Translations under genes and position numbers: made by a program | Assembly: GCA_030620095.1 (NCBI GenBank) | Contig: JAUTXW010004477.1 | Location: 434,001-498,000 of the forward strand | Direction: 5' to 3' | Origin: Kuschelorhynchus macadamiae | Taxonomy: Eukaryota > Arthropoda > Insecta > Coleoptera > Curculionidae | Length of the DNA: 64,000 nt | In this document: piece after piece, positions 43,966 through 55,812 of the stretch | Numbering within the stretch: position 1 is the stretch's first letter | How the letters are laid out: every line of letters starts with the position of its first letter | Notes under the pieces: generated by a model | Database searches by the model: none | What the model saw: the letters and a program-made list of their open reading frames with translations, nothing else | What the model was told of the DNA's origin: nothing

Positions 43966-44635
43966 CGTAAACCAGAATAGTTATATTCGCCAGTTTAGCG
44001 CGAGCAAGCGTTGCTGCAAGGACGTCGCCCGGCCCGGCCCCTTCACAAATTTTATATCAAGCTAATAGAGCAACATTACCGTATGCATTTCGGTCAATAA
44101 GTAATGGTCAATTGCTCATCAAAATATTTTAGAAATTTATATTTGGACATAAAAATTAATGATTAGGAAATAATTTAAACATTATATCATGACAAAAATA
44201 TATTTTTATGAGTGCCTTCTTAATTTTTGAAATTTTGTTATATTATGTTCTTTTATGTCAGGTCCCCAAATCTTTAAATAGAAATAAATACTTCCGTAAT
44301 TTAGCTATCTAAATGTATTCATTTAAGAAGCAAATAGGTAAAGAGATTCTCAAATAAAAAAGTAAAAAACATGGTATTACGGTTTTCTATAATAATATAT
44401 TATATAAATTACCAAAAATACCTAAATATAATCACTTTTATAACGGTAACAAAAAACGCAATCAATAACTACAGAGGCTTCTGATATCTAAATAACTTTT
44501 AGATAAATTAACAAAGTTGAGATTTGCATTGATACTAAAAAAGCATCAATCCAGAGCAAAAATTAGAATTAAAAGTACCTGCTATATGTTAGAAGAAAAT
44601 ACAACTAGCCTGAAAAATTAATAACAAATAATAAA

Positions 44636-44637
<2 letters not shown>

Positions 44638-44690
<53 letters not shown>
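44638..44690. repeat. (TA)n microsatellite
   Basis: Pure TA run just right of the Penelope-like element. Confidence 0.9.
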
Positions 44691-44693
<3 letters not shown>

Positions 44694-45214
44694 TCTATAG
44701 CGAACATTTTTCTACTGCACCGGTGTACTCACTGTTTTTTCATAATAACTGAATTTGGAAACCTATAAAGTAACACCTGGCAAGTGATTTTTGCAACTAT
44801 TTTTCAATTATATATGCACACATATTCCCAGATATTGTTTTTTGTTCTGTAGACTTCTGCAAAAGTAAATATGTCAGCTATAAAAAAGTTTTAACACTTT
44901 TTCAAACTTGTGTGACCTATTACCACTTGTAAAAACTAAAGAGTATTGAAACAATAATGCTTAAAAGGCGATTTTCTGTTACAGAGCAATGTGACTAATA
45001 CTAAATCTTTAGACTGACAGAGCCGGGGTACGTCACGCACACGGTCATTGCCCCCTGGTCCATGAGAACCTGGTGAACGTTACGCTTGCGAGAAGTAACT
45101 ATCCTGTGAGGTTTATGATCCTTGGTGCAAACCCACAAGAGTAGAAAAGCACAAACTCAGTAGCAGAAATAAACAAACAACTTCGTCTCTATTCCTACAT
45201 TATCAGTAAACCGG
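44691..45214. other. spacer with Penelope-related junction
   Basis: The stretch 45090-45130 (AACTATCCTGTGAGGTTTAT onward) resembles 41788-41815 in the other Penelope copy. No gene. Confidence 0.35.
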
Positions 45215-45535
45215 CCACAAAATAAATTTCGATGGGTATAGGGAGATTGCCAATAGAGAGCATTATAAGACCAGAATAATCAAAGAAGCCGTAGAAATTG
45301 AAAAGCAATTAGCGCAACATCAGGATAACATAAATAACGGCCAATAGCTGCTCAGATATAACCTTCGACCACGGGTTGGGGTAAAAAAGAAAGCTTCGCC
45401 GTCACTTTCAGTCTCATGTAATGACACTAGTACCAAGAAAAACACCAGCTAAGTTCTCATGTTTTTATTGACGTTTCGGCTGGTTAACCCAAGCTTTTTC
45501 AAAAATACTGAAAAGAAAAGAAACAAAGAACAATT
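45215..45535 (+). mobile_element. Penelope-like element 3' end: GIY-YIG tail and hammerhead-like half
   Basis: The frame 45215-45347 reads NREHYKTRIIKEAVEIEKQL then QDNINNGQ, the C-terminal helix of the Penelope GIY-YIG nuclease. IYNLRPRVGVKKKASPSLSV follows in another frame. Beyond it, minus-strand GCTTGGGTTAACCAGC then CGAAACGTC (45470-45478 region) resembles a hammerhead ribozyme stem II plus GAAAC-GTC half, a feature known from Penelope-like elements. Confidence 0.5.
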
Positions 45536-46053
45536 GTCGAATGCAAGCAAATTTGTTGGGGGGTTTTATCTTTAAAATATATGGAAATATAAGACAGTTA
45601 CTCACCTTGAATATATAACGACGATGGTAAAAAATTAATCTATTCCTAGTAGAAGTTTGTGGAGCTTCATATCATTAAAATTTATTAATGGACAGAAAAT
45701 AACACATTAACATTTTTCCAATCTCAAATTAACTCTAACACAGAACAAGTATATCAAAGGATGATGGTAAAATAAAGTAAAGTAGACAACTAACATGAGC
45801 AAAGGCTGCATGACATTCAGTAGTACTTTTTATTTTCATTATTATTATGTTTATGAGGTATGACTCTTATTTTTGTTGATTTTAGCAAAAACTGATCTAC
45901 ACCGGGGTGATTTGAAAAATTAATTTTTTTGTATGGTTTCATTTCAGGTTGTTAACCAATAAGGTTGTGATAAATTTTGTTTAGATTTTTAGTATCGATT
46001 TTTGCTTTTACACACCGTGGATTTTTTTGTATGTTGATCAGTTGAATGTGTGG

Positions 46054-46462
<409 letters not shown>

Positions 46463-46653
46463 CAATTCTATAGCATCCTATATTAAAGGTTGAAATGCTG
46501 TAAAACCTAAAGTGTAGGATATCCAGAACCGCTGCAATACAAAATTTTCGGAAAAAAACATCTATTTTCGCCGATAAATTAACAAAAATCGTCATAACCT
46601 ACAAAACCTGATTACTTTTAATTAATTTAATAAAATTACCTATTTAACATATC

Positions 46654-47570
46654 ATGGGCTACAAAAGTGAAGGAAACTGTTTTAAATGTAATATTGAATG
46701 TGTTTTTAAGGACAAAGAAGAAATAAAAAATTTGGCTATCCATATGATTTGTAGAAAAACAAAAGTTATTTGCCAAAACTGTATTGGCCTTCAAGCTCAA
46801 GAAAGTTTTGTTGCATTTGTCTCCAGATTTTGTCCCCAACATTAAGAGGTTGCCCGAAACATTAAAGCTTAGTAAATCAACAAATTGGTAACTAAAATTG
46901 ATTCCAAGATTGAATCCAAGGTTCAAAAACTTAATGATGCAGGTAGAATGTGCACCAAATGCAAACTTGCCCCAGAACAGGAACAGAGTTTGATTGTAGA
47001 TAATCATACTTACACTGAAAGTGTTCTTTTGTCAACTTTAGAAGGTAAATTTAATGAACAATCTGAACAGATTTGTATGAAAATTGAAATATACTGTACA
47101 AGCAATAAGAAGTACTAACGTTGAACTTGCTACTTTCTTATCGCAATCTAAGGAGCGCCCAGCCACTTGGGGACCACTTAGTAAAACAAACACTCTGACT
47201 AAGACTACTTAAGTTCAAGATTGTGACATAGAGACTGTTCCGATCAGTGCCACACATCAACAATTAAACAATTATATTCAATCAAAGCACTGAAAGTTGG
47301 AAACAAACATAAGCTGTCTACCAAACATGCAACTTCCGTAAAGGGTTCTAGTAATGAATCTTCTATACCGAGTGCAGCAAAAAGTTGCAAATATTTTTAT
47401 GTTGGAAACCTAGATTCCAACATAAAAAATTCCAAAAATCTTTTAATGATAGAAACTAGCGATTTCGCAAATTCCATAGTAACTAGCAACACATATAAGT
47501 TTAATTGTTATTACGAAAATGTGAGGAGTTCGAGATCCAAAATGAAGATTTTAGCACGCTGCTGCTAAAC
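46654..47570 (+). pseudogene. LINE ORF1 with zinc-finger (PHD-like) N-terminus
   Basis: The first frame has CFKCNIECVFKDKEE and VICQNCIGLQAQE, a Cys/His zinc finger. The next frame (46885-47118) is a coiled coil (KIDSKIESKVQKLNDAG) ending in stops. Later frames carry a polar linker and CKYFYVGNLDSN, resembling the C-terminal RNA-binding part of LINE ORF1 proteins. The order zinc finger, coiled coil and C-terminal domain fits ORF1 of a jockey/CR1-group LINE, which binds element RNA. Broken by several indels. Confidence 0.5.
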
Positions 47571-47989
47571 AGAAAAAAATTCTAGTGGATGAAATACACA
47601 GCAATGAACTTGGTCTATTTGGTTATAATATTTTTCGATGTGATCATTCAGTCGATACTAGTTTGTGTATTATGGGATCAGAAGTGTTCTTATCGCAGTG
47701 AAGAATGATATGATATGAAGCGTATTTATACCGAAGCCAAGAATATTGAACATGTTGTACTTTTACTTACTTTTAAAAACAAAATATGAATCATCTGACC
47801 CTCATGGTCATTTGATCTATATGAAACATTTTGTGTGTCTATGTCTTCTTGCTTATGTAATTATTGGTCTTATAAATGTGATATTTTATTATTGGTTATT
47901 TTAACCTGCCAGGGGTAACATGAACGTATGATAAATATGGTTCGGTGCCGGAGGGTAAAATTACATAATAAATTTCCCACTAGTCAACT

Positions 47990-49457
47990 GTGTTTCTTAC
48001 CGCCCGGCTCTGTATTCTAGTTGTAACTGAATATATTAAACACGACTATTTCTATTATGATTTTAACTTAGCTAATTATAGGGACATACATTTATGTCTC
48101 TCTTTTGTTGATTGGGAGTTTCTCCATTGTACCAATAATATTCATAAAGTAGTGGTATATTTTTATTATATACTTCATAGTGTTATTGATTGGTATGTTC
48201 CCAAAGTCTGATTTAAATCTTTTAAATTTCCTAAATGGTTTGATAACAGGCTAAAGGAACTTCTATTTTTAAGCAAGAAAGCTCATAAAAAATACAAATC
48301 CAGTGACACTGTAGAGGACTATAATTTGTTTTTTATTTACGAAATGAATGTAAAGAATATTCCACAATTATTCGTCTAAATAATAATTAATAATCTTGGG
48401 TGTGGCCCGGATGGTATTCCAGTTAAATTTCTTAAAAACACTAAATTTATACTACTGTGTGAAGTTCTTTGTATATTGTTTAAAAAGTCTGTTTTTCTTG
48501 GTTCTTTCCCACAGGAGTGGAAAAAAGCTATATAACACCTGCATTTAAAAATGAGGACAGAACTGACATTAAAAATTATTGTGCAATAACAAAAATCTAC
48601 ATAATTCCTAAAATATTGGAATCCTTAGTTGAAAAGCTTTTATCTTGTCAGTTTTAAAGTATATTTATAAAATTACCAGTATCGAATCTATTAAGTATTA
48701 GTAAGTTGTAAATTGGAACACTATTTTTTTACGCAATTTTGTGGATACTCTAGTGGGTACCCATACCTGTTTCTATTCTATATGACTTATAAATAAATAA
48801 ATAAATAACTAATAGTGGGATTTTATTATATGCAGATGACTTAAATTTTTTTAGAAAGGTACAGTTATAGAGTGACTGCATTGATTTGCAGAGCGATTTG
48901 AATAACTTTGTTAGTTGGTGTAGATTAAACAAGCTGTATCTTAATATCAGCAAATGCACAGTTATAAGTTTTTCCAGTTCTAAAACTCTATTATTGTTCC
49001 CTTACATATTAGGTGGTGAACTACTGCCCAGAGTTGAAATTGTCAAAGGTCTTGGTGTTATAATAAGTTAGGCGTTTTCTTTTGAAAAGCACATTCAATG
49101 TATGTATAATAAGGCTTTGAAGATATTGGGTTGCATGATGAGTTTTTTGAATGACTTTACCAATACTAATAGTCTAAAAGGTGTGTATTGTGCAATTGTT
49201 TGTTCTGTACTTAAGTATGCCAGTCCAGTTGATCAGCGTATTATTTAGTTCATTGTGAAAGCATTAAAAGAGTTCAGAAAAAGTTCCTGAGATTTATTGC
49301 TTATAAATTGGGATTACCTCTAGGTGACTTAAATTATGATATATTATTAAAACTTTTAAATATACAGTCGTTAGAGAATAGACGAAAATACTTTGATTTG
49401 TACTTCTTGTTTAAGATTGTCGATGGTCTGATCGATTCACCTCCATTGTTGGATTAA
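47990..49457 (+). pseudogene. LINE ORF2 remnant, RT with YADD
   Basis: Frames read in order KFPKWFDNRLKELLFLSKKA, LGCGPDGIPVKFLKN, GSFPQEWKKA, KILESLVEKLL, ILLYADDLNFF (active site), FVSWCRLNKLYLNISKCTV, VKGLGVIIS and VQKKFLRFIAYKLG. This is a jockey-type RT and thumb, following the ORF1 remnant at 46.65 kb. Part of RT is replaced at about 48660-48812 by a segment ending in (TAAA)n, which looks like the 3' tail of another inserted retroposon. The endonuclease part is unrecognisable. Confidence 0.65.
48660..48812 (+). mobile_element. short retroposon 3' end with (TAAA)n tail inserted in LINE
   Basis: The RT reading breaks at 48655 and resumes near 48815. The intervening DNA ends in ATAAATAAATAAATAAATAA, a LINE-type 3' tail. 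Confidence 0.4.
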
Positions 49458-49703
49458 ATTTAACTACATGTTCCAGCAAGACAGACTAGGCAGTTTCGGC
49501 TCTTCAATATACTAATCATGGAATATATAGCCCATTATCTAGGTTCAGTAGGCTAGCAAATGAGTTACCCAATGAATTTGACTTTTTAATATGTCTTTTG
49601 GCAGATTTAAAATACAATTATGTAAAACTTTTTAACTTATTTATATATAGTCCTCCGATAGTATTTTATTTATTTATTGTAATAGTGTTATCCGTTCATA
49701 AAT

Positions 49704-49792
<89 letters not shown>

Positions 49793-50932
49793 AACATACC
49801 TGTTTGTCATCAAGCACAAAATTTATCAAATTCTCTGTTCACACCATTAAAGGCGACAAATATACTAAAACTAGATCTACTGCTTTTCATAAACATGAAC
49901 ATACCACAAAACATGATTTCAACATTAACATAATTTTAGCCCAAGATAGAAATTATTATAAATTAACAGTCAAGGAAATGATCACAATAAAAAAGGCAGA
50001 GTCAAGCAGTTAATGATAAAAAGGATATTAGTCGTTTAAGTCAAATTTATTTGAACTTAATTAATTAATCGGAAAATACGGTAAATTCAGAATCTAATTT
50101 TCTCAACCCTTTATAAATTTTAAACAGAAATTCAACTTACCTCTGTATATCAATTAAAAATATTAATATTTGTTTTCGCAGGTGCCAAGCATCAGATAAA
50201 GTACATAGCTTTTATAGCCAAAAAAAATGATAACCAAAATATTCAAGACCCGATCAGTCTCATAATTTCACCATATTAACAATCCACCAAGCAAATTGGT
50301 GCTGCAAGGTGCGTACCTTAAACTATAAGTATAATAGATATTTGTGTTTTAAGTTTGTGTCTATGAATGTTTTATTACTTAATTCTGCAGCCGTATTCAT
50401 CATTTAGCATGTTACAAGTTTTATCATTTTTATACATTTTGCTAAATCGTTCAGAAATAAAGCTAATACGTGTCTCTGCGACAGATGCGTTTTTTTCAAT
50501 TGATTCTTGTTTGATAAAAGCCTACTTTATAAAAATGATAAAACTCGAATATCCTAAATGGTGAGTACACGGGGCTGTTTCAAGTAATAAAGCAGCAAAT
50601 ATCTCAAAAAGGGTAAAATTTAGGTAGATTTATAACGTAAACCTTTTTTGTGAAGAAAAGATAATAGAAAATATTTTTTCTACACAAAACTTTTTTTTGT
50701 ATTCAAAACCTAATTTTGTATTCAAAAAAGTTAGAACATTTTTAAATATAAAAAGTAGGGCTCTCTACAAGTTACATCAAAATTGAAGGCGTATTATATC
50801 TACCGGCTATAACTTAATCACCCTGTGTCTTTCTTAATATTAACTTTTCGACTAAGGCATGCATGGCTAAATCGCGATATTTTAATCAAATCTATGTATT
50901 GTTAAATTATTTGTAGGACCTTTTGGGACACC

Positions 50933-50935
<3 letters not shown>
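49458..50935. other. LINE 3' sequence, (TA)n tract and unassigned DNA
   Basis: Contains a (TA)n run at 49704-49789 at the likely LINE 3' side. Around 50560-50937 there is a possible MITE whose right end reads GGGACACCCTGTATA. The plus frames here lack domains. Confidence 0.4.

Positions 50936-51002
<67 letters not shown>
50936..51002. repeat. (TA)n microsatellite
   Basis: TA run directly attached to a CACCCTG transposon-end motif. Confidence 0.9.
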
Positions 51003-51006
<4 letters not shown>

Positions 51007-51789
51007 GCAACAGTGCGTGTATCTATAGGTCCTACAATAAAGAAGTTAGGAATTTCATTTAAACATATATATGTTCACTTGTGAAGAGTGTCTCAAAAAA
51101 TTGTGAGCCGCTGGGGTGAATTTTTTTTTAAACGGAACACGCCGTAAATCTTTATATTTTTGAATTCTTTCTTGATTGCTTTATATAATTCTAGAATATT
51201 ATTAAATTTGATTTGGGAGTTCCAGGGGAAATAAATAAATAAACGAAAAAAAATTATTGCGACATTTTTTAAAAAATTCATTAAAAATACAAGAATCGCT
51301 CTGAAATCAAAACTACGCTAGGCATGGACTATTGTCGGTTTTTACTTGCTTAGTTATAAATATTGTAATCCTAACTTGTACCGGGTATCCAAAATTCAAT
51401 GCCAAACTTGTTAAAATATAAAACAGTTTTTCTTCGTTTTTTCAAATGAAGCATTTTGTATATTTTTTCTATTAGATAGACAATTTTTTCTATCTACAAA
51501 TATTTTGAAATTTCTAACGGTTTCGCAGGTATTCGTCGGATTTTTACATATGGCTCTTTCAACAAATATACAAGACAGAAAGATAGATGGCTTTGATAAA
51601 AATTAATTACCTTATAATTATTTTGTAAGTTAAGCTCTCTTAGTATCACAAATAAATATATAAAAAAACATCCGGCCTCTTCAAACCATCAAAATCGAAA
51701 TTACTTAAATATTTAAATAATGTTTAAAATGCCTTCCGCCTTGGCTTAAAAATGTATCTATCCGATTTCCAAATCATCTGTTAACATTT

Positions 51790-52160
51790 CAGAGCACCGC
51801 ATGTGAAATGCTAGTAATCGCATTTAAAATTCGTTGTCGCATATTTTCTTCGGTTGTAGGAAGTTCCTTGTACGTAATTTCTTTACCCTTACAAAAAGAA
51901 ATCTAGTTTAGTCAAGTCGGCGGACGTGGCTGGCCAGTCGACAGGTCGACTTCTTCCAATCCATCGTTCCAGAAAACGTTATTATCCCCTACTTCTCGGG
52001 AGAAATGTGGCGGCGCGCCATCTTACCGTAGACACAAATATGGATCTATTACAGTTTCCCCAATAATTCCATCCAGGACATTCAATGACCACTGGTGCTG
52101 ATAACGTACTTCCCTAATTAATCGTGGGTTCTCTGTGGCGTAATAATGGAAGTTGTGCTT
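51790..52160 (-). pseudogene. mariner/IS630-type transposase fragment
   Basis: Minus-strand reading gives HYYATENPRLIREVRYQHQW then SLNVLDGIIGETVIDPYL and DGAPPHFSREVGD, the signature around the second catalytic Asp (QQDGAPPHF). NNVFWNDGLEEVDLSTGQPR follows, matching the segment before the third acidic residue but damaged. The N-terminal DNA-binding part and the SPDLTP box are not seen. Confidence 0.65.
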
Positions 52161-52546
52161 GTTGACGCAACCGCTTTTATAGCAAGATTTTCCTCCACAG
52201 TTAACACATTTGCTTTGTTGGTAGCAGGCTCCGTTCGTTCTTCTTTCTTGTACATCATGTTTGTCGTATCAGCAAACCGTTCAAACTTTTTCAGGATATC
52301 GACACTTATAGGTAGCTTTTATACAGTGGAGACCAGAGGTCAATGCGCAAGACAAAGACGGTATCAGTAAAGCTAGACGGAAAATAATGAGAAATAAAAC
52401 ATCAATGTAGAAAACAAAGAAGACATCCTATGTATTACATGTTTGTATCTCACAATAAATAAATCCTACGCGTAGCCCCATAAATAAACTAAATGAAAAC
52501 CCTAATCTTTGATTTGATTTTATCCTTGTGTCAACGTGTGAGCATG

Positions 52547-52960
52547 TTAAAGAAGACATGAGGGACAGGGCAACCTGCAAACTGGACTCGAGTGCCAACG
52601 TGGAAAATAGGGGATGTGTGTGAGTGAGACATCAAGGAGAGACTAGCCCGTAAACAGGGCCCCGGTACTAGCCTGAAGGTTAGGGAGCTATATGTAGTGT
52701 GTAGTGTGTATGTGTGTGACACAGACATGAGGGATAGGTCAATCCGTAAACAGGACCCCGGTGCTGACCTGAAGGATGGGAGAAGTGTATTTATGTGTGT
52801 GTGTGAGAAAAACATAAGGGATAGATTAGCCCGTAAGTCTTGTTTACGCACAAATACACTTCCCCCATCCTTCAGGTACAGGACTCCGGTGCTAGCCTAA
52901 AGCTAAGGAAGCTATATATAGTGTGTATGTGAGAGTGACATGAAGTATAGGCCAACCTGG
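52547..52960. repeat. GC-rich minisatellite with an internal inverted piece
   Basis: Units share GACATGAGGGATAGG, AACCCGTAAACAGG-CCCCGG, TGCTAGCCTGAAGG and AGCTATATATAGTGTGTATG-type blocks in roughly 75-125 bp periods (near 52554, 52630, 52724, 52810, 52937). At 52830-52875 a segment ending CCCCATCCTTCAGGTA is the inverse of CCTGAAGGATGGG at 52770. It stands out from its AT-rich surroundings and lies inside the mariner-like element. Confidence 0.6.
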
Positions 52961-53484
52961 CAAATTAACGCAGTTTTTCCGCACGTTGCTGAACGTGTTT
53001 TTGATTTATAATTAATGGACGTATTTTTCTGATTATTTTCTCGAAAGATCCGTGTTTTTACTATGATTACTAAGAAAGATATGAGTTGAATAGCAAACGT
53101 TGCATACATTCCCCAGGAAAACCAATAACTTCGTTACAACCCAACACAAAAATCATATCTACAAGCTAATCTTTAGTAAATTTTATTTTTAAATTTACGA
53201 AATCAATCAACATTCTTACAACATAATTATAAAGTACTTATCTTTTATAACAGCCATCTATCATTTTTGTCTTGGGTGTTGAAAGAGCAAGAAAGTAATA
53301 ATCCAATCCCACGAATATCTGCGAAACCGTTAAAAATTTCGAATTATTTGTAGACACAGAAAATGTTCATTTAATAATTCTGCATCTAATAGAAAAAAAT
53401 ATTGTTCATTGTTTTTTTTGAAACAATGAAGAAAATTGTTTTATATTTTAGCAAATTTGGCATTGCATTTTGAACACCCTGTAC

Positions 53485-53880
53485 AAATTAGCCGTACAAT
53501 ATTTACGATTAAGTAATATTTTAAAAAATGTGGCAATACCTTTCTTTTTTGTTTATTTATTCATTTGTTTGGAATTATCAAACCAAATTTAATAATATCC
53601 TAGGATTATGTAAAGTAATCAGGTAATCCAAGTTATTATGTCGTTCAACTCCTGGCACAGTCTAGCTTTAAGCCACTCCACTGAACCAAGGGTGAACCAA
53701 AAACTTTAATCATGAAAATCAAATTCTTTAAAAAAGAAAAAAAAATTACCTTAAGTTTTATTAAATGGCGCATTTATAAAACTAAATATATGATTTTACA
53801 TTTAAAAAAAGCAATAAATGAAAAGATAAAGATCAGGCACACTGGCTACGACAAAAAGTAAGGAAAACATATTTATACAC
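53485..53880. other. AT-rich DNA, nothing recognised
   Basis: No gene or repeat seen. Confidence 0.3.
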
Positions 53881-54575
53881 TTAGTTATTGTTTTGAATAT
53901 TTAGTAGATATTTTTTATATTGGTACTTAAACGCAGAATTACTTAAATGGAGAAACTCGTTTGGCAATGAATTATAATGATTAACAACATTAAAGCTGAA
54001 AGATCTCTGAAACAAAGCACTACGATGGTGAGGCATTGTCAACCTATTCAACTGGCGAATATTAACAGTGTGTATATCTGAACGAAACACAAGGCGGCTT
54101 TTGAGTGAAGCAGGAGAAGTTGGGTCATTTATTAGCTTTAAAATAAAAGAACAGAAATGAAGGTCTCTTCTAAAGTCCATCCTAAGCCATTTAATCTCTT
54201 GAAGTTTTAGTGACACATGATCAAACTTTCTGAGGTTAAATATAAATCTTATACACGCATTCTGTAACTTATGCGACATCCAAGCAATACCCATAAACAA
54301 AATCACAATAATTAAACTGAGATAAAACCAACGATTTACATAAGCATTTCTTGAGTTGAAAAGGCAGAATGTGTCTATTAGTATAAAAAAGATTTAGGGA
54401 ATAAAACGCTCTCTAGATTATATTTTTGAGATTACTCGAAATCTAAGGTCATTCATTATCCAATACAACACCCAGATTTTTTGCTGTGTCTACCACAGGC
54501 AATCTAGTTCCGTTGACGCCTATGTTAATCCTATCTCTAAGATCGGTTTTATAGGTAGGTTTTATTTAAATTCTT
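53881..54575 (-). pseudogene. LINE RT C-terminal part (jockey/CR1-like)
   Basis: The frame 54306-53881 has SHKLQNACIRFIFNLRKFDH, IKWLRMDFRRDLHFCSF, the TVNIRQLNRLTMPHHRSALF segment and VVNHYNSLPNEFLHLS, the thumb and tail of an insect LINE. Upstream, VNGTRLPVVDTAKNLGVVLD shows the palm end before a stop. The 5' part including YADD is missing. Confidence 0.65.
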
Positions 54576-55812
54576 TAATTTTTTTTTGTCATTTATAGCA
54601 TTTGAGATTTTTTTTGTTTGGTTCGTAGCCTAATATTTTAATTTTGTCAAAACTGAAGGTACTTTTTTTGCAATTACTCATGTGATGTCAATGCAATATT
54701 ATTTTTTAAGGTCTTAATCTGTTTTTTTTTGAAATGGTTGTAATATTTAATCAGTATGATTTTATTAAGAAATATGCAAAAACCTCGCTGTACTATTCCT
54801 ATATTATACCAACGAGAAAATCAATTTTTAGTGATAAAAATTACAAATGTCTACTATTTCTAACCTATAAGGGTGGTTGGCACTGTTAGATAAGATTGTC
54901 TATATGCCCTACTTTATACATTAAATTTTTGAGTTATTAAGAAATATGAATGTCGCTTTGCTCTACAGTTTGTTGGGTTTGACCAAAGATCTATTATAGC
55001 TTACGCAATAGATAACTCAATTGAAACATATATACATCGGAGGGACTTGCAAATTATTTTTGGCAAGAGTCTGCGGTCGCTATTCTCATCGGCCGGCTTC
55101 TTCAATACACTTGGCAACATTGCACGTTAAATTTTCGGATGGATGTAGGCTTTGAAAAAATTTTAGAGGGGCCTGAACGTTGCTGTCTTGTTCGGTTTAC
55201 TGCGTAGCTATATTGATCTATTGTTTGACTTAGAGTAACACTCTTTTTACTTTTTCTAACCAAAATTGAGCTTGAGATAGAAGAGATAATTTTTTTTTAA
55301 ATTAGGAAACTAAAAAATGTAAAAAAGTCATCAACGCTTAAGTCGATACTACATTTCTGGACAGAGCAAACAGGACAAGCGAATTTTTTTTGGTAAAATT
55401 TAAATCCGAATATTTTTAAAACAAGAATATGTAGTGAGATACGGTTTTCAGCTATGTATTGCAAATTTTATTTCATATTACTAAATTTAAGGGTGAAACT
55501 TACTCAAGCTACAAAGTCATTTATACAGGGTGGTAAACAAGACTTTTTTCAATAAATTTCTAAAATTTTATTTGTTCCGAAATTAAAAATAGAAACGATT
55601 TTTTAGGTTCTAATTACTAGATCAGCTTAATCCTTGGTGTAATTGTAAAAAGCAATGAAACAATTTGAAACGTTTTTAAAATTATTAATATTTTTGAAGA
55701 TATGTTTTTTTTGAAAACATTTTATATAAAATTTTCTTGCTAGAAAGACCTTAAGTCTTTTTTTTTTGATGATCTCTAATATCTGCACGGCGCATAAGAT
55801 ATGTTTAGATGT
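54576..55812. other. AT-rich DNA, nothing coding
   Basis: A transposon-end-like TACAGGGTGG occurs at 55525. No frame recognised. Confidence 0.35.

Larger units (their letters stand above)
41395..44372 (+). mobile_element. Penelope-like element bounded by long inverted arms
   Basis: The left arm (about 41395-42100) and right arm (about 43760-44372) are inverted copies. Examples are GAGCAATTGACCATTGCTTA on the left against TAATGGTCAATTGCTC on the right, plus matching stretches around Penelope linker codons and a GC-rich junction. A decayed RT gene lies between them. Penelope-like elements are known for flanking copies in direct or inverted orientation; here the outer ends are inverted over some 600 bases. 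Confidence 0.65.
51377..53484 (-). mobile_element. mariner-like element with about 260-bp terminal inverted repeats
   Basis: The left end TACCGGGTATCCAAAATTCA (51379 on) and the inverted right end TACAGGGTGTTCAAAATGCA (read back from 53484) stay alignable for about 260 bases inward, including AAAATATAAAACA, TCTATTAGAT and ATTTGTAGA/TCTACAAAT stretches. The interior holds a minus-strand transposase remnant and a minisatellite. TACAGGGTGT-type ends recur elsewhere in the window. Confidence 0.65.
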
